Positions 1 through 5,668 of a DNA stretch of 8,803 nucleotides are shown here, one piece after another (the stretch's first letter is position 1; every line of letters starts with the position of its first letter). Position numbers and translations under genes: made by a program. The DNA is from an uncultured Christensenellaceae bacterium (GTDB taxonomy: Bacteria > Bacillota > Clostridia > Christensenellales > Pumilibacteraceae). The notes beneath the pieces are model-generated. The model had not been told where the DNA came from and ran no database searches. It saw nothing but the letters and a program-made list of their open reading frames with translations. Location of the stretch: positions 2,982 through 11,784 of the forward strand of contig CAJUQF010000055.1 in NCBI GenBank assembly GCA_910588315.1, written 5' to 3'.

Positions 1-681
1 GATTCTGAATAGTCTGTAATGATTTCCGATCAATTTAAACAAGCTGCTTTTATGCGAGAGCGAACTTGACCTGACTCTATACAGCGATAATACATCGTTC
101 AAGAAAAAGCACTTACATATTTTTATTACTTTCAACCAAATTGCATAATCATTCTCGCCATTGGCGATTACATCGGGGATCTGAATCAAACCGACAACGG
201 AACGGTCATACATTACCGTTAAGCAACCGGGATAACAATATCTGAACATTTTACGTTTTGACAGTACAGCAGGACCGTCGACTTTTATATTAAGCGGCAT
301 TGAATTTTCGTCGATTTGCTCGTAAGCCGTGTAAGAAAATCGATAATCGTTTTCTTCCATAAATTTGATTTGCTCTTCGAGTTTTCGAGGAAGCCACAAG
401 TCGTCACTGTCTAAAAATGCTATCCACCGTCCGCTCGCCTTGCGCAAAGCATAATTCCTCGACGCAGCCGCGCCGCTGTTTTTTTCGTTCTGCAGAAATT
501 TTATCCTTTCGTCTTTTGCCGCATATTCCCGTATTATTTCTGCCGTGCCGTCTGTCGAACAATCGTCGACAATGATCAGCTCCCAATTTGTATATGTCTG
601 ATCGATAACGGATTGGATGGTTTCCGATATAAATCTGTCGACATTATACACCGGCATTATTACGGATACCGTTTCATTCAT
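1..681 (-). CDS. Family 2 glycosyltransferase, partial (C-terminus cut by window edge)
   Basis: The frame is open from ATG at 681 to the left edge, giving 227 residues. Visible motifs are those of a GT-A fold family 2 enzyme: the N-terminal strand VIMPVYN (7-13), ELIIVDDCSTDGT (34-46) for nucleotide binding, NSGAAASRN (68-76), and the metal-binding DSD at 91-93 in IAFLDSDDLW. A GENDYAIWLKV segment near 175-185 and YRVRSSSLS near 201-209 resemble capsule or O-antigen glycosyltransferases, which usually run to about 250-260 residues, so perhaps 30 are missing. It should transfer a sugar from a nucleotide donor to a polyprenyl-linked acceptor at the cytoplasmic membrane face. The start overlaps the upstream stop as ATGA (681-678), and no strong Shine-Dalgarno is close by, so translational coupling is likely. 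Family is sure; donor and acceptor cannot be read from the sequence. Confidence 0.93.
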   Translation of the reverse strand, partial: MNETVSVIMPVYNVDRFISETIQSVIDQTYTNWELIIVDDCSTDGTAEIIREYAAKDERIKFLQNEKNSGAAASRNYALRKASGRWIAFLDSDDLWLPRKLEEQIKFMEENDYRFSYTAYEQIDENSMPLNIKVDGPAVLSKRKMFRYCYPGCLTVMYDRSVVGLIQIPDVIANGENDYAIWLKVIKICKCFFLNDVLSLYRVRSSSLSHKSSLFKLIGNHYRLFRI

Positions 682-1535
682 ATCGACTCGTCAACATCCT
701 TTGTCTCTGTATCGTCGTTTTCTTCGGGCATGTCGATAACATCGGGTTCATTTTCGTTTGCTACCAAATCGGCGCCAACATATTCTTCCGATGACGCCGC
801 CTCTTCATATTCGTCAACGATGTCGATTTTAGGCACATCTTTATCGACATACTTTTTACCGAGAACGGCAAACACGGTTTTGAACATTGTACCGATGTCA
901 CGCCAAAATCCGAATCGCTTTATTGATTTTAGGTTGTAAAACATCTTGCCGGGCAAAACCTTGTTTATGTAAACTTCATCGACGTTATCGGCATTGTCCA
1001 AAAGCTCGGCTTCGTTTTTATAATAGATGCTTGCCATGCTCGTCACGCCTGCCGGCATCAAAAGCGTTGCCATCATCTCCGGCGTATATCGTTCTACGAA
1101 CTTAGGTACTTCGGGGCGCGTTCCCACAAAAGTCATGCTACCGCCGAAGACGTTCAATAATTGCGATACTTCGTCCAATCTACATTTACGGATAAACTTC
1201 CCTACTTTGGTTATTCTCGCGTCGCCGTGCACGGTCACTTGCGATCCGATCTTATCGGCATTGTTCATCATCGTTCTGAACTTATAAATGCGAAATTTTT
1301 TCCCGTATCGCGTTACGCGTTCCTGCCTGTAAAACACGGGACCGCGCGAGTCTATTTTAATTGCAATTGCAAGTATAAAAAACAGCGGCGAAAAACATAT
1401 CAGCATTACAAACGAAACCGTTATATCAAACAAACGTTTAAAGAAACGCCCGCACTTATGTTTTTTAAGAATATCGTAATACGGTCTGACTTCGTCGATT
1501 CGAAGTTCCGGCGGAAGCTTGTTCCACTTTTTCAA
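678..1535 (-). CDS. Polyprenyl-phosphate sugar-1-phosphate transferase (PglC-like monotopic PGT) with acidic tail
   Basis: A 285-residue bacterial sugar transferase (PF02397 type). It would move a sugar-1-phosphate from a nucleotide sugar to undecaprenyl phosphate, the first membrane step of glycan assembly. Visible in order: FFKRLFD (31-37), a single hydrophobic segment 38-60 with a Ser-Pro at 49-50 as in re-entrant helices of monotopic PGTs, DSRGPVFYRQERV (62-74), FRIYKFRTM (81-89), and RLDEVSQLLNVFGG (119-132) holding the catalytic Asp-Glu pair D121/E122, then MTFVGTRPEVP (134-144). The core is the short form without extra N-terminal membrane helices. After about residue 230 a tail very rich in Asp and Glu follows, which is unusual. 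The start is TTG at 1535-1533; GAGG at 1546-1543 lies 7 nt upstream. The next in-frame ATG (codon 44) would delete the membrane segment. The start overlaps the aminotransferase stop as TTGA. Confidence 0.93.
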   Translation of the reverse strand: MKKWNKLPPELRIDEVRPYYDILKKHKCGRFFKRLFDITVSFVMLICFSPLFFILAIAIKIDSRGPVFYRQERVTRYGKKFRIYKFRTMMNNADKIGSQVTVHGDARITKVGKFIRKCRLDEVSQLLNVFGGSMTFVGTRPEVPKFVERYTPEMMATLLMPAGVTSMASIYYKNEAELLDNADNVDEVYINKVLPGKMFYNLKSIKRFGFWRDIGTMFKTVFAVLGKKYVDKDVPKIDIVDEYEEAASSEEYVGADLVANENEPDVIDMPEENDDTETKDVDESI

Positions 1536-2752
1536 AGCGTGACCTCGTTCACGATCTCGATATAGTTATCCGTTATGTACTTCACTTCTTCGTCAGTCAA
1601 ACATGTATGTAACGGCAAAGTTATCTCGTTTGCATACTGCGCGTACGCATTGGGATAATTCTCGATATCGAAACCGAGCGCTTTATACGCGCTCATCATC
1701 GGCAACGGCTTGTAATGCACGTTGCAGGCGATCCCGCGCTCTGCCATTTTTCTTATTATCAGGTTACGCCGATCTATATCGATATCGGGGACTCTCGATA
1801 TATACAGGTGTCCGGAAGAATTATGCGTTTTGTCATAGTGCGGCAACCCGACGATCCCCAACGGTTTAAACGCTCGGTCATACCGCTCGATTATTGTCTT
1901 GCGGCGTTTGAGCATGGCAGGATAACGTTCGAGCTGAACAAGTCCTATCGCCGCCATTATATCGGTCATATTGCATTTATACAACGGTCCGACGATATCA
2001 TATTCCCAAGCGCCGAGTTCGGTCTTTGCGAGCGCATCCTTATTCTGTCCGTGCAACGAAAGCAGTTGCGCCTGTTTATAAATATCTTCGTCGCTTATCC
2101 CGTCGATACTCTTCCATGTGAGCGCACCGCCCTCGCCGGTAGTCAAATTCTTTACCGCATGAAACGAGAACGAAGAAAAATCCGCTACGTTGCCGGACAT
2201 TAAACCTTTATACTCCGCACCGAACGAGTGCGCGGTATCCGCAAGTACGGCGATTCTGCCGATCGCTTTTTGAATATCGTTTCGAGGCTTAAACAGCTTG
2301 CTCTTTCGTTTTACTATATCCGATATCCTATCGTAATCGCACGGCACGCCGCCTATGTCCACGGGTATTACGGCCTTTGTATTTTCGTTGATAGCTTTTT
2401 CGAGCGCGTCATAATCCATCTCGAGACTATCGACTTGAGTATCGACCATGACTAGTTTCGCGCCGACATGACAAACGACGGAAGCCGATGCGGTGTACGT
2501 ATACGCGCTTGTTATTACTTCATCCCCGACCCCTATACCCAATATACGCAATGCGATCTCGGCGCAAGCGGTTTGGGAATTAAGGCATACCGCCTTGTTT
2601 ACGCCGCAAAATTCGGCAATGCGCCTTTCGAATTCTTTGGTCTTGGGTCCGGTAGTGATCCAACCGGAACGCATAACTTCCGCTACCGCGGCTATCTCAC
2701 GTTCGGTAATATCGGGCGGCGAAAATTTGATTTTCATTTGTTTATTCTTCAT
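1532..2752 (-). CDS. DegT/DnrJ/EryC1/StrS family PLP-dependent sugar aminotransferase
   Basis: A complete 406-residue fold-type I aminotransferase. The family transfers an amino group, usually from glutamate, to a keto-sugar nucleotide, commonly at C4 of a UDP-4-keto-6-deoxyhexose. Visible: FSPPDITEREI and RSGWITTGPKTKEFE at the N-terminus (10-42), ADTAHSFGAEYKG (171-183) with D172 expected to contact the PLP ring nitrogen, and SFSFHAVKNLTTGEGG (194-209) with K201 as the expected Schiff-base lysine. An insertion around 145-165 before the ADTAHS strand, and the HGQNKDALAK segment further on, match a subgroup I recall from capsule loci of Bacteroidota and Clostridia. It is the first gene of the visible glycan operon and directly precedes a PglC-like transferase. 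By analogy with PglE-PglC it may make the amino sugar used by that enzyme. ATG at 2752 has a weak GGAT 8 nt upstream; an in-frame ATG at codon 6 has no SD. The substrate is inferred. Confidence 0.93.
   Translation of the reverse strand: MKNKQMKIKFSPPDITEREIAAVAEVMRSGWITTGPKTKEFERRIAEFCGVNKAVCLNSQTACAEIALRILGIGVGDEVITSAYTYTASASVVCHVGAKLVMVDTQVDSLEMDYDALEKAINENTKAVIPVDIGGVPCDYDRISDIVKRKSKLFKPRNDIQKAIGRIAVLADTAHSFGAEYKGLMSGNVADFSSFSFHAVKNLTTGEGGALTWKSIDGISDEDIYKQAQLLSLHGQNKDALAKTELGAWEYDIVGPLYKCNMTDIMAAIGLVQLERYPAMLKRRKTIIERYDRAFKPLGIVGLPHYDKTHNSSGHLYISRVPDIDIDRRNLIIRKMAERGIACNVHYKPLPMMSAYKALGFDIENYPNAYAQYANEITLPLHTCLTDEEVKYITDNYIEIVNEVTL
1543..1546 (-). promoter_or_regulatory. Shine-Dalgarno GAGG deciding the TTG start of the sugar transferase
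   Basis: On the minus strand GAGG is followed by 7 nt and then TTG. It lies inside the last codons of the aminotransferase gene. No ATG or GTG is available nearby in frame before the conserved core, so this site supports the TTG start at 1535. Confidence 0.6.
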
Positions 2753-2791
2753 AGTCGATTATCCGATAACGAAATACGACTCGACTTCGCT

Positions 2792-2819
2792 ATTATACTT
2801 ATATTCAGACTGCAAACAA
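2792..2819 (-). promoter_or_regulatory. Probable sigma-A promoter of the glycan operon
   Basis: On the minus strand a perfect -10 TATAAT (2797-2792) is preceded at 16 nt by TTGTTT (2819-2814), which matches only the TTG of the -35 consensus. The expected transcript start leaves a leader of roughly 30 nt before the aminotransferase ATG at 2752. A second TATAAT lies at 2820-2825 with TTGCAT 16 nt upstream and is an alternative. Confidence 0.45.
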
Positions 2820-3144
2820 TTATAATATATCTTGATAAAAATGCAATGCTACGCCATTTCGCAATGCTTTACATTTGCAAAATAACATACATACATATGT
2901 CCGCTATAACTCGCGTCGAGATCAAACCTACGTACGCTCGCCTATAACTTCATCGGGTCGTGCGATCGAAATACGGTACAAGTATTTTACTCATACCGAT
3001 TGTTATTATATCATTTTGGGTCTCACCCGTCAATAGTTTTTGCTGTTTAACTCATATTCATACTAAAAATACATGATCCGCCGAGTCGGCTACCGCACAA
3101 AATATCCATGTCTCATACTGCCTTTCCGATTCCAAACGCATAAT

Positions 3145-3180
3145 AAAAAGCGGCTATCGCCTTAAACATTTGCCGCTTTT
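3145..3180 (-). terminator. Hairpin, probable rho-independent terminator
   Basis: AAAAGCGGC at 3146-3154 pairs perfectly with GCCGCTTTT at 3172-3180, a 9-bp stem with a 17-nt loop. Read on the minus strand, the stem ends in TTTT and is followed by one more T and then an AT-rich tail. On the plus strand the T-run is only the four stem bases, so it may be weakly bidirectional. It would stop transcription arriving from the recombinase side before the glycan operon promoter. Confidence 0.5.
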
Positions 3181-3273
3181 ACATTTAGGAACGAAAATAC
3201 CGCAAAATTGCGTAACGATATTATTGATCGGATTTTCTCTATCGGATGAATCACAGCAAGATCATTTCCGACA

Positions 3274-3341
3274 CCACGTTACTCATGCAGCGCAGCTACC
3301 ACGAAAAAAGAACCCGTAAAGGGCGCTTAGTTATTGTAGAG
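3274..3341 (-). repeat. Degenerate copy of the recombinase 3' end and terminator
   Basis: This segment resembles 3513-3586. The first 20 bases of the hairpin (3296-3315 versus 3541-3560) agree at 19 of 20, similarity extends upstream through CCACG and CTCAT blocks with small indels, and GTAGAG closes both copies. On the minus strand both read CTC TAC, two codons, then TAA at the same place inside the hairpin. Here the hairpin has decayed: AAGCGCCC/GGGTTCTT with one mismatch and one G-U pair, followed by six T. It could still act as a weak terminator. Confidence 0.6.
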
Positions 3342-3464
3342 TTTACCCAACCCAAAATGAATAACACCTGCGACAACCGGATTGCCGACGGGAATCGTCG
3401 ACGACCTTTGCGCTTCGCGCAAACGGTTAGCGAACCGCGCGACAAAATTGCTCTTGCATAAACG
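3327..3464 (-). pseudogene. Possible remnant of a gene 3' end, unrecognised
   Basis: A minus-strand frame of 45 sense codons runs from just after a TAA at 3467-3465 to a TAA at 3329-3327 that lies inside the degenerate terminator hairpin. It has no ATG. The last residues include IPVGNPVVAG and end in LYNN, while the recombinase ends in LYHE at the homologous position of its own hairpin. I do not recognise the protein. Its stop codon position relative to the terminator is the only argument that it was once a gene end; chance is a serious alternative. Confidence 0.15.
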
Positions 3465-3512
3465 TTAATATACTTTCTTTTCCTTATCTCATATTGTTTT
3501 TGCCGTACTACG

Positions 3513-3586
3513 CCACGCTGTTCTCATCAATCAGTTGCCGCTACCACGAAAAAAGCACCCATGAAGGGTGCTTATTCGTGGTAGAG
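3513..3586 (-). repeat. Second copy of the direct repeat, spanning the recombinase 3' end
   Basis: This is the intact partner of the degenerate copy at 3274-3341, in the same orientation with the hairpin starts 245 nt apart. It includes the recombinase stop codon and terminator plus about 28 nt beyond. Similarity does not continue far into the recombinase coding region. Confidence 0.6.
3541..3584 (-). terminator. Intrinsic terminator nested in a longer inverted repeat at the recombinase stop
   Basis: Inner stem AAGCACCC/GGGTGCTT (3573-3566 with 3560-3553 on the minus strand), loop TTCAT, then T4 outside the stem: a classical rho-independent terminator for leftward transcription. Outer arms CTACCACGAA (3541-3550) and TTCGTGGTAG (3575-3584) are perfectly complementary over 10 bp. 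The recombinase TAA (3574-3572) lies at the junction, so the last four sense codons (Leu-Tyr-His-Glu) form the outer arm. Confidence 0.85.
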
Positions 3587-5125
3587 CGAGGCAGATTGCG
3601 TTTGAACACGATCGGAAGTATCGTTTAGGGCGTTTTGAGTATCTTCTAAACTAATATCGTTCAACATGATGTTGTTTCCGCCGCGAATATTGAAAAGCAC
3701 CGTCGTATGTCCGTCGCTTACAAAGACTTTACTCACCAGAATATCTATAATGCGCTTTTGAAATTCTTTGTCCGTCTTATCGGTTTTAATGATCTTATCT
3801 ATAAAATCGAGTATATCTTTCTTGGTAAGCCTAAACCCACGCTCAAGCTCCAGCTTCACTTTTTGCGTGTGCAGGTCGTTTAGCAATACTTCATAATCTG
3901 CCATTTTCTTTTCGATCGAGTTTTGCAACAACACGCTTTTAGCCGTCACAAACACGTCGGTCAATCTCTCTACGTCGGACTGTATCGCGGCGATCTTTGC
4001 GTTTATGCTTTTCAGGTTACTGTCATCGGTACGCTTGTCATAATAAGCAAGAACATCTTCCGCTATGATCTCGGTGTTTGCTTTATCGCTTAAAAAGTCA
4101 ACGACAAAAGATACTACCAACCGTTCGAGCGCGTCTTTATTCTCACGCTTTTTATCGCATTTGCCGACCTTCATCTTTTTACAAGCGTAATAGTAATATT
4201 TATCGCCGTTCCTGCTCGTGCCACCGTCCGACACCATTTTGGTGCCGCAATGTCCGCAATACAGCTTGCCGGTCAATAAGTACGGAACTTTTGCCGTAGC
4301 TTCGCCACCGGCAACGAACTTCTTTTCCGCAAGTTTATCTTGAACTTTTTGAAACAATGCTTTATCGATTATCGCGGGGTAAACGGTTTTACATATCCGG
4401 CTTCCGAAAGTAAACTTGCCGAGATACTTTGAATTGGTAAGCCAACACTCAAACGTTCTGAAAGTAAACGGCTTGCCTTTTATCCTATAGCCCTGTGCGT
4501 TGAGAGCGGCGGCTATTTCTTTTTTCGGCACTCCTGCGGCGTACTGCTCGAATATGTACCTTACGACTTTCGCCTGTTCTTCATCAACGGCTACCTTATG
4601 TATTACACCCTTACGCCCGATCTTATCTGTATCGACAAGTTTATATCCGTACATCAAATGCCCGCCGCAAAACGTTCCATTGTTCGCGCTTGTATCTAAC
4701 CCGTCCTTAACTCGCTTGCTTAACCGTTTGCTGTATTTCTCGGCATTCCACTCCAAAAACATCTCGTAGAACTCGCCGCCCTCGTCATCGGATATAGGCT
4801 CTAACGCCGACAGTACCTTTATACCGTATTTTTCCTTGAGCATTTCTTTGTACATAATGCTGTCACGGCGGTTTCTTGAAAACCTTTCCATCATATACAC
4901 CAATATGTACTGAAACGTGCCGCTTTGCGCGTCTTTCATCATGCGCTGAAAATCCGGACGCCTGTCGTTCGTCCCGGTCTTTGCTTTGTCCGAATACAAA
5001 CCGACAACATTCATTCCGCAGCGATCGGCATATTCTTTACACGTCCGCACTTGCGATTCTATGCTTTGCTCGTTTTGTCCGTAAGAACTGAATCGAGCAT
5101 AAATCACGCAGTTGTTATTATTCAT
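3572..5125 (-). CDS. Large serine recombinase (resolvase/integrase family)
   Basis: A complete 517-residue large serine recombinase. These enzymes cut both strands at attachment sites with a serine nucleophile, integrate or excise DNA without RecA, and act as tetramers. Visible: N-terminal resolvase domain (about 6-140) with YARFSSYGQ, S13 being the expected nucleophile and R11 next to it, then ERFSRN (80-85); recombinase domain (about 155-270) with GYKLVD and the helical EEQAKVVRYIFEQYAAG; zinc ribbon with C290, C293, C315 and C323; coiled-coil stretch about 370-430; a short beta-rich C-terminus. Start: ATG at 5125 has AGGAG 10 nt upstream and begins the conserved strand. The frame is open further to 5188, but that part crosses an inverted repeat and carries no domain. 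It is transcribed from a near-consensus promoter and ends in its own terminator. It marks a mobile element. Whether it serves phage, transposon or island cannot be told, and no other mobility gene is visible. Confidence 0.95.
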   Translation of the reverse strand: MNNNNCVIYARFSSYGQNEQSIESQVRTCKEYADRCGMNVVGLYSDKAKTGTNDRRPDFQRMMKDAQSGTFQYILVYMMERFSRNRRDSIMYKEMLKEKYGIKVLSALEPISDDEGGEFYEMFLEWNAEKYSKRLSKRVKDGLDTSANNGTFCGGHLMYGYKLVDTDKIGRKGVIHKVAVDEEQAKVVRYIFEQYAAGVPKKEIAAALNAQGYRIKGKPFTFRTFECWLTNSKYLGKFTFGSRICKTVYPAIIDKALFQKVQDKLAEKKFVAGGEATAKVPYLLTGKLYCGHCGTKMVSDGGTSRNGDKYYYYACKKMKVGKCDKKRENKDALERLVVSFVVDFLSDKANTEIIAEDVLAYYDKRTDDSNLKSINAKIAAIQSDVERLTDVFVTAKSVLLQNSIEKKMADYEVLLNDLHTQKVKLELERGFRLTKKDILDFIDKIIKTDKTDKEFQKRIIDILVSKVFVSDGHTTVLFNIRGGNNIMLNDISLEDTQNALNDTSDRVQTQSASLYHE

Positions 5126-5135
5126 TATGTTGTTG

Positions 5136-5140
5136 CTCCT
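5136..5140 (-). promoter_or_regulatory. Shine-Dalgarno AGGAG of the recombinase
   Basis: AGGAG on the minus strand lies 10 nt before ATG at 5125. It selects this start over the upstream in-frame ATG at 5185-5183, which has no comparable site and would begin inside the leader inverted repeat. Confidence 0.75.
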
Positions 5141-5145
5141 ATGTT

Positions 5146-5204
5146 GATTGACTTTTGTCTGCCGACAAAACGCCGCGGCAAACCTCAACAGACAAAAATC
5201 AATC
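5146..5204. repeat. 59-nt inverted repeat in the recombinase leader
   Basis: GATTGACTTTTGTCTG (5146-5161) and CAGACAAAAATCAATC (5189-5204) are inverted repeats matching at 15 of 16 positions. The centre at about 5175 coincides with an 8-bp perfect palindrome GCCGCGGC (5172-5179). The whole lies between the promoter -10 (5218-5213) and the RBS, so it would be transcribed as a leader hairpin and also sits where a protein could occlude the promoter. Candidates are an operator for autorepression, a recombination core or arm site, or an RNA element hampering translation. Confidence 0.75.
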
Positions 5205-5212
5205 GTATTTGT

Positions 5213-5241
5213 AGTATATCATCCGACGGCATTAAAGTCAA
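5213..5241 (-). promoter_or_regulatory. Near-consensus sigma-A promoter of the recombinase
   Basis: On the minus strand TTGACT (5241-5236), a 17-nt spacer, then TATACT (5218-5213), each one base from consensus. The start of transcription would fall close to the inverted repeat beginning at 5204. A further TTGACA at 5255-5250 lies upstream without a well-spaced -10. Confidence 0.75.
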
Positions 5242-5275
5242 TTTTAATATGTCAAGAAATATGGACAAGCATAAT

Positions 5276-5305
5276 TATAACGCTTAGAATGCCGCTATAA
5301 CGCTT
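5276..5305. repeat. Two direct decamer repeats, 20 nt apart
   Basis: TATAACGCTT occurs at 5276-5285 and again at 5296-5305, so the copies are separated by about two helical turns. Two copies with such spacing could bind a protein on one DNA face, just upstream of the recombinase promoter. Chance is possible. Confidence 0.35.
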
Positions 5306-5396
5306 GAAAAAGAGAACTGCTGAGAGTTTTACGAGGGAAGATAATAAACAGCGCTGAAAGCCAAATAAACGGCTTACGGCGCGAAATATATGGCGC

Positions 5397-5506
5397 AGAC
5401 ACGAAAGATAACCGAAGAACGCCGAGCGCGAGCGAATAAGGGCGATCGCCAAGCGGTTCAGCGGCGACGCCCTTATTCGCCTCGCGTCGTTCGGTTCTTT
5501 CGTTCT
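5397..5506. repeat. Long imperfect hairpin of about 110 nt
   Basis: The core is a perfect 13-bp stem (5432-5444 with 5468-5480) enclosing a further 5-bp stem (5446-5450 with 5463-5467) and a 12-nt apical loop. Outwards the pairing resumes in blocks out to about 5397/5506, interrupted mainly by 1 to 3 nt bulges on the left arm. By hand I count more than 40 base pairs. No T-tract follows on either strand, so this is not a standard terminator. It could be a decayed palindromic mobile repeat (MITE or REP type) or a structured RNA. Confidence 0.75.
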
Positions 5507-5514
5507 ATCGTTTC

Positions 5515-5571
5515 GGCGTGCGCTTGTCTCGCGCGCGCACGCGCGCGACTTGTTCAAGACAAGCGCACGCC
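5515..5571. repeat. Perfect 15-bp inverted repeat with CG-alternating core
   Basis: GGCGTGCGCTTGTCT (5515-5529) and AGACAAGCGCACGCC (5557-5571) are perfect inverted complements. Inside, CGCGCGC (5530-5536) pairs with GCGCGCG (5541-5547) around a GCAC loop, leaving a one-sided 9-nt bulge (5548-5556). Nothing like a U-tract follows on either strand. It directly abuts the longer hairpin. Confidence 0.8.
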
Positions 5572-5668
5572 CCTCAGTCAATCGGGGTTGAAATAATAAC
5601 TATCCGACAGTTTTTTGTTTGCTACATATTGGTATTAAACCACTAAATTATTGTAATAATTCCGTAGT

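Larger units (their letters stand above)
2753..3571. other. Gene-free boundary region between glycan operon and recombinase
   Basis: About 820 nt in which I see no convincing gene on either strand. It contains, from right to left, the recombinase terminator, a degenerate copy of that terminator and 3' end, a 3-nt-loop hairpin (TTTGCGC/GCGCAAA at 3407-3423) directly next to a second small one (CGGTT/AACCG at 3424-3437), another hairpin terminator near 3145-3180, and the glycan promoter. The stretch from about 2830 to 3140 shows nothing I can name beyond AT-rich sequence. A plus-strand frame at 3246-3461 crosses the degenerate terminator and has no coding signature. The region looks like a junction with decayed remnants. 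Confidence 0.5.
5242..5668. other. Structured gene-free spacer between rhuM-like gene and recombinase
   Basis: This 427-nt stretch has no supportable gene. A minus-strand frame of 109 codons (5581-5252) exists but is Arg-rich because it reads through the GC-rich hairpins, and it lacks an RBS-supported start. Contents are two identical decamers (TATAACGCTT at 5276-5285 and 5296-5305), a long imperfect hairpin, a strong 57-nt hairpin, and an AT-rich near-palindrome AATTATT-GT-AATAATT (5646-5661) just downstream of the rhuM-like stop. None of these has a U-tract, so I see no clear terminator for the rhuM-like transcript. Confidence 0.6.

Noticed and set aside
3246..3461. Plus-strand frame of 71 codons
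   Set aside because: It crosses the degenerate terminator copy, has no clear RBS and lies opposite to all supported genes. It is best explained by chance.
5126..5188. Upstream extension of the recombinase to an earlier Met (5185)
   Set aside because: The extra 21 residues come from the leader inverted repeat, show no conserved sequence, and AGGAG is placed for the ATG at 5125.
5441..5470. tRNA-like segment (GCCAAGCGGTTCAGC resembles a D-arm)
   Set aside because: No anticodon arm, T-arm or acceptor pairing follows. The resemblance comes from the apical part of the long hairpin.
5397..5571. Retron-type non-coding RNA or conjugative oriT
   Set aside because: Structured sequence alone is not enough. 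No reverse transcriptase or relaxase is visible in the window.
5252..5581. Minus-strand frame of 109 codons rich in Arg
   Set aside because: It reads through the two GC-rich hairpins and past the recombinase promoter, has no RBS-supported start and no recognisable domain. The composition follows from the inverted repeats.
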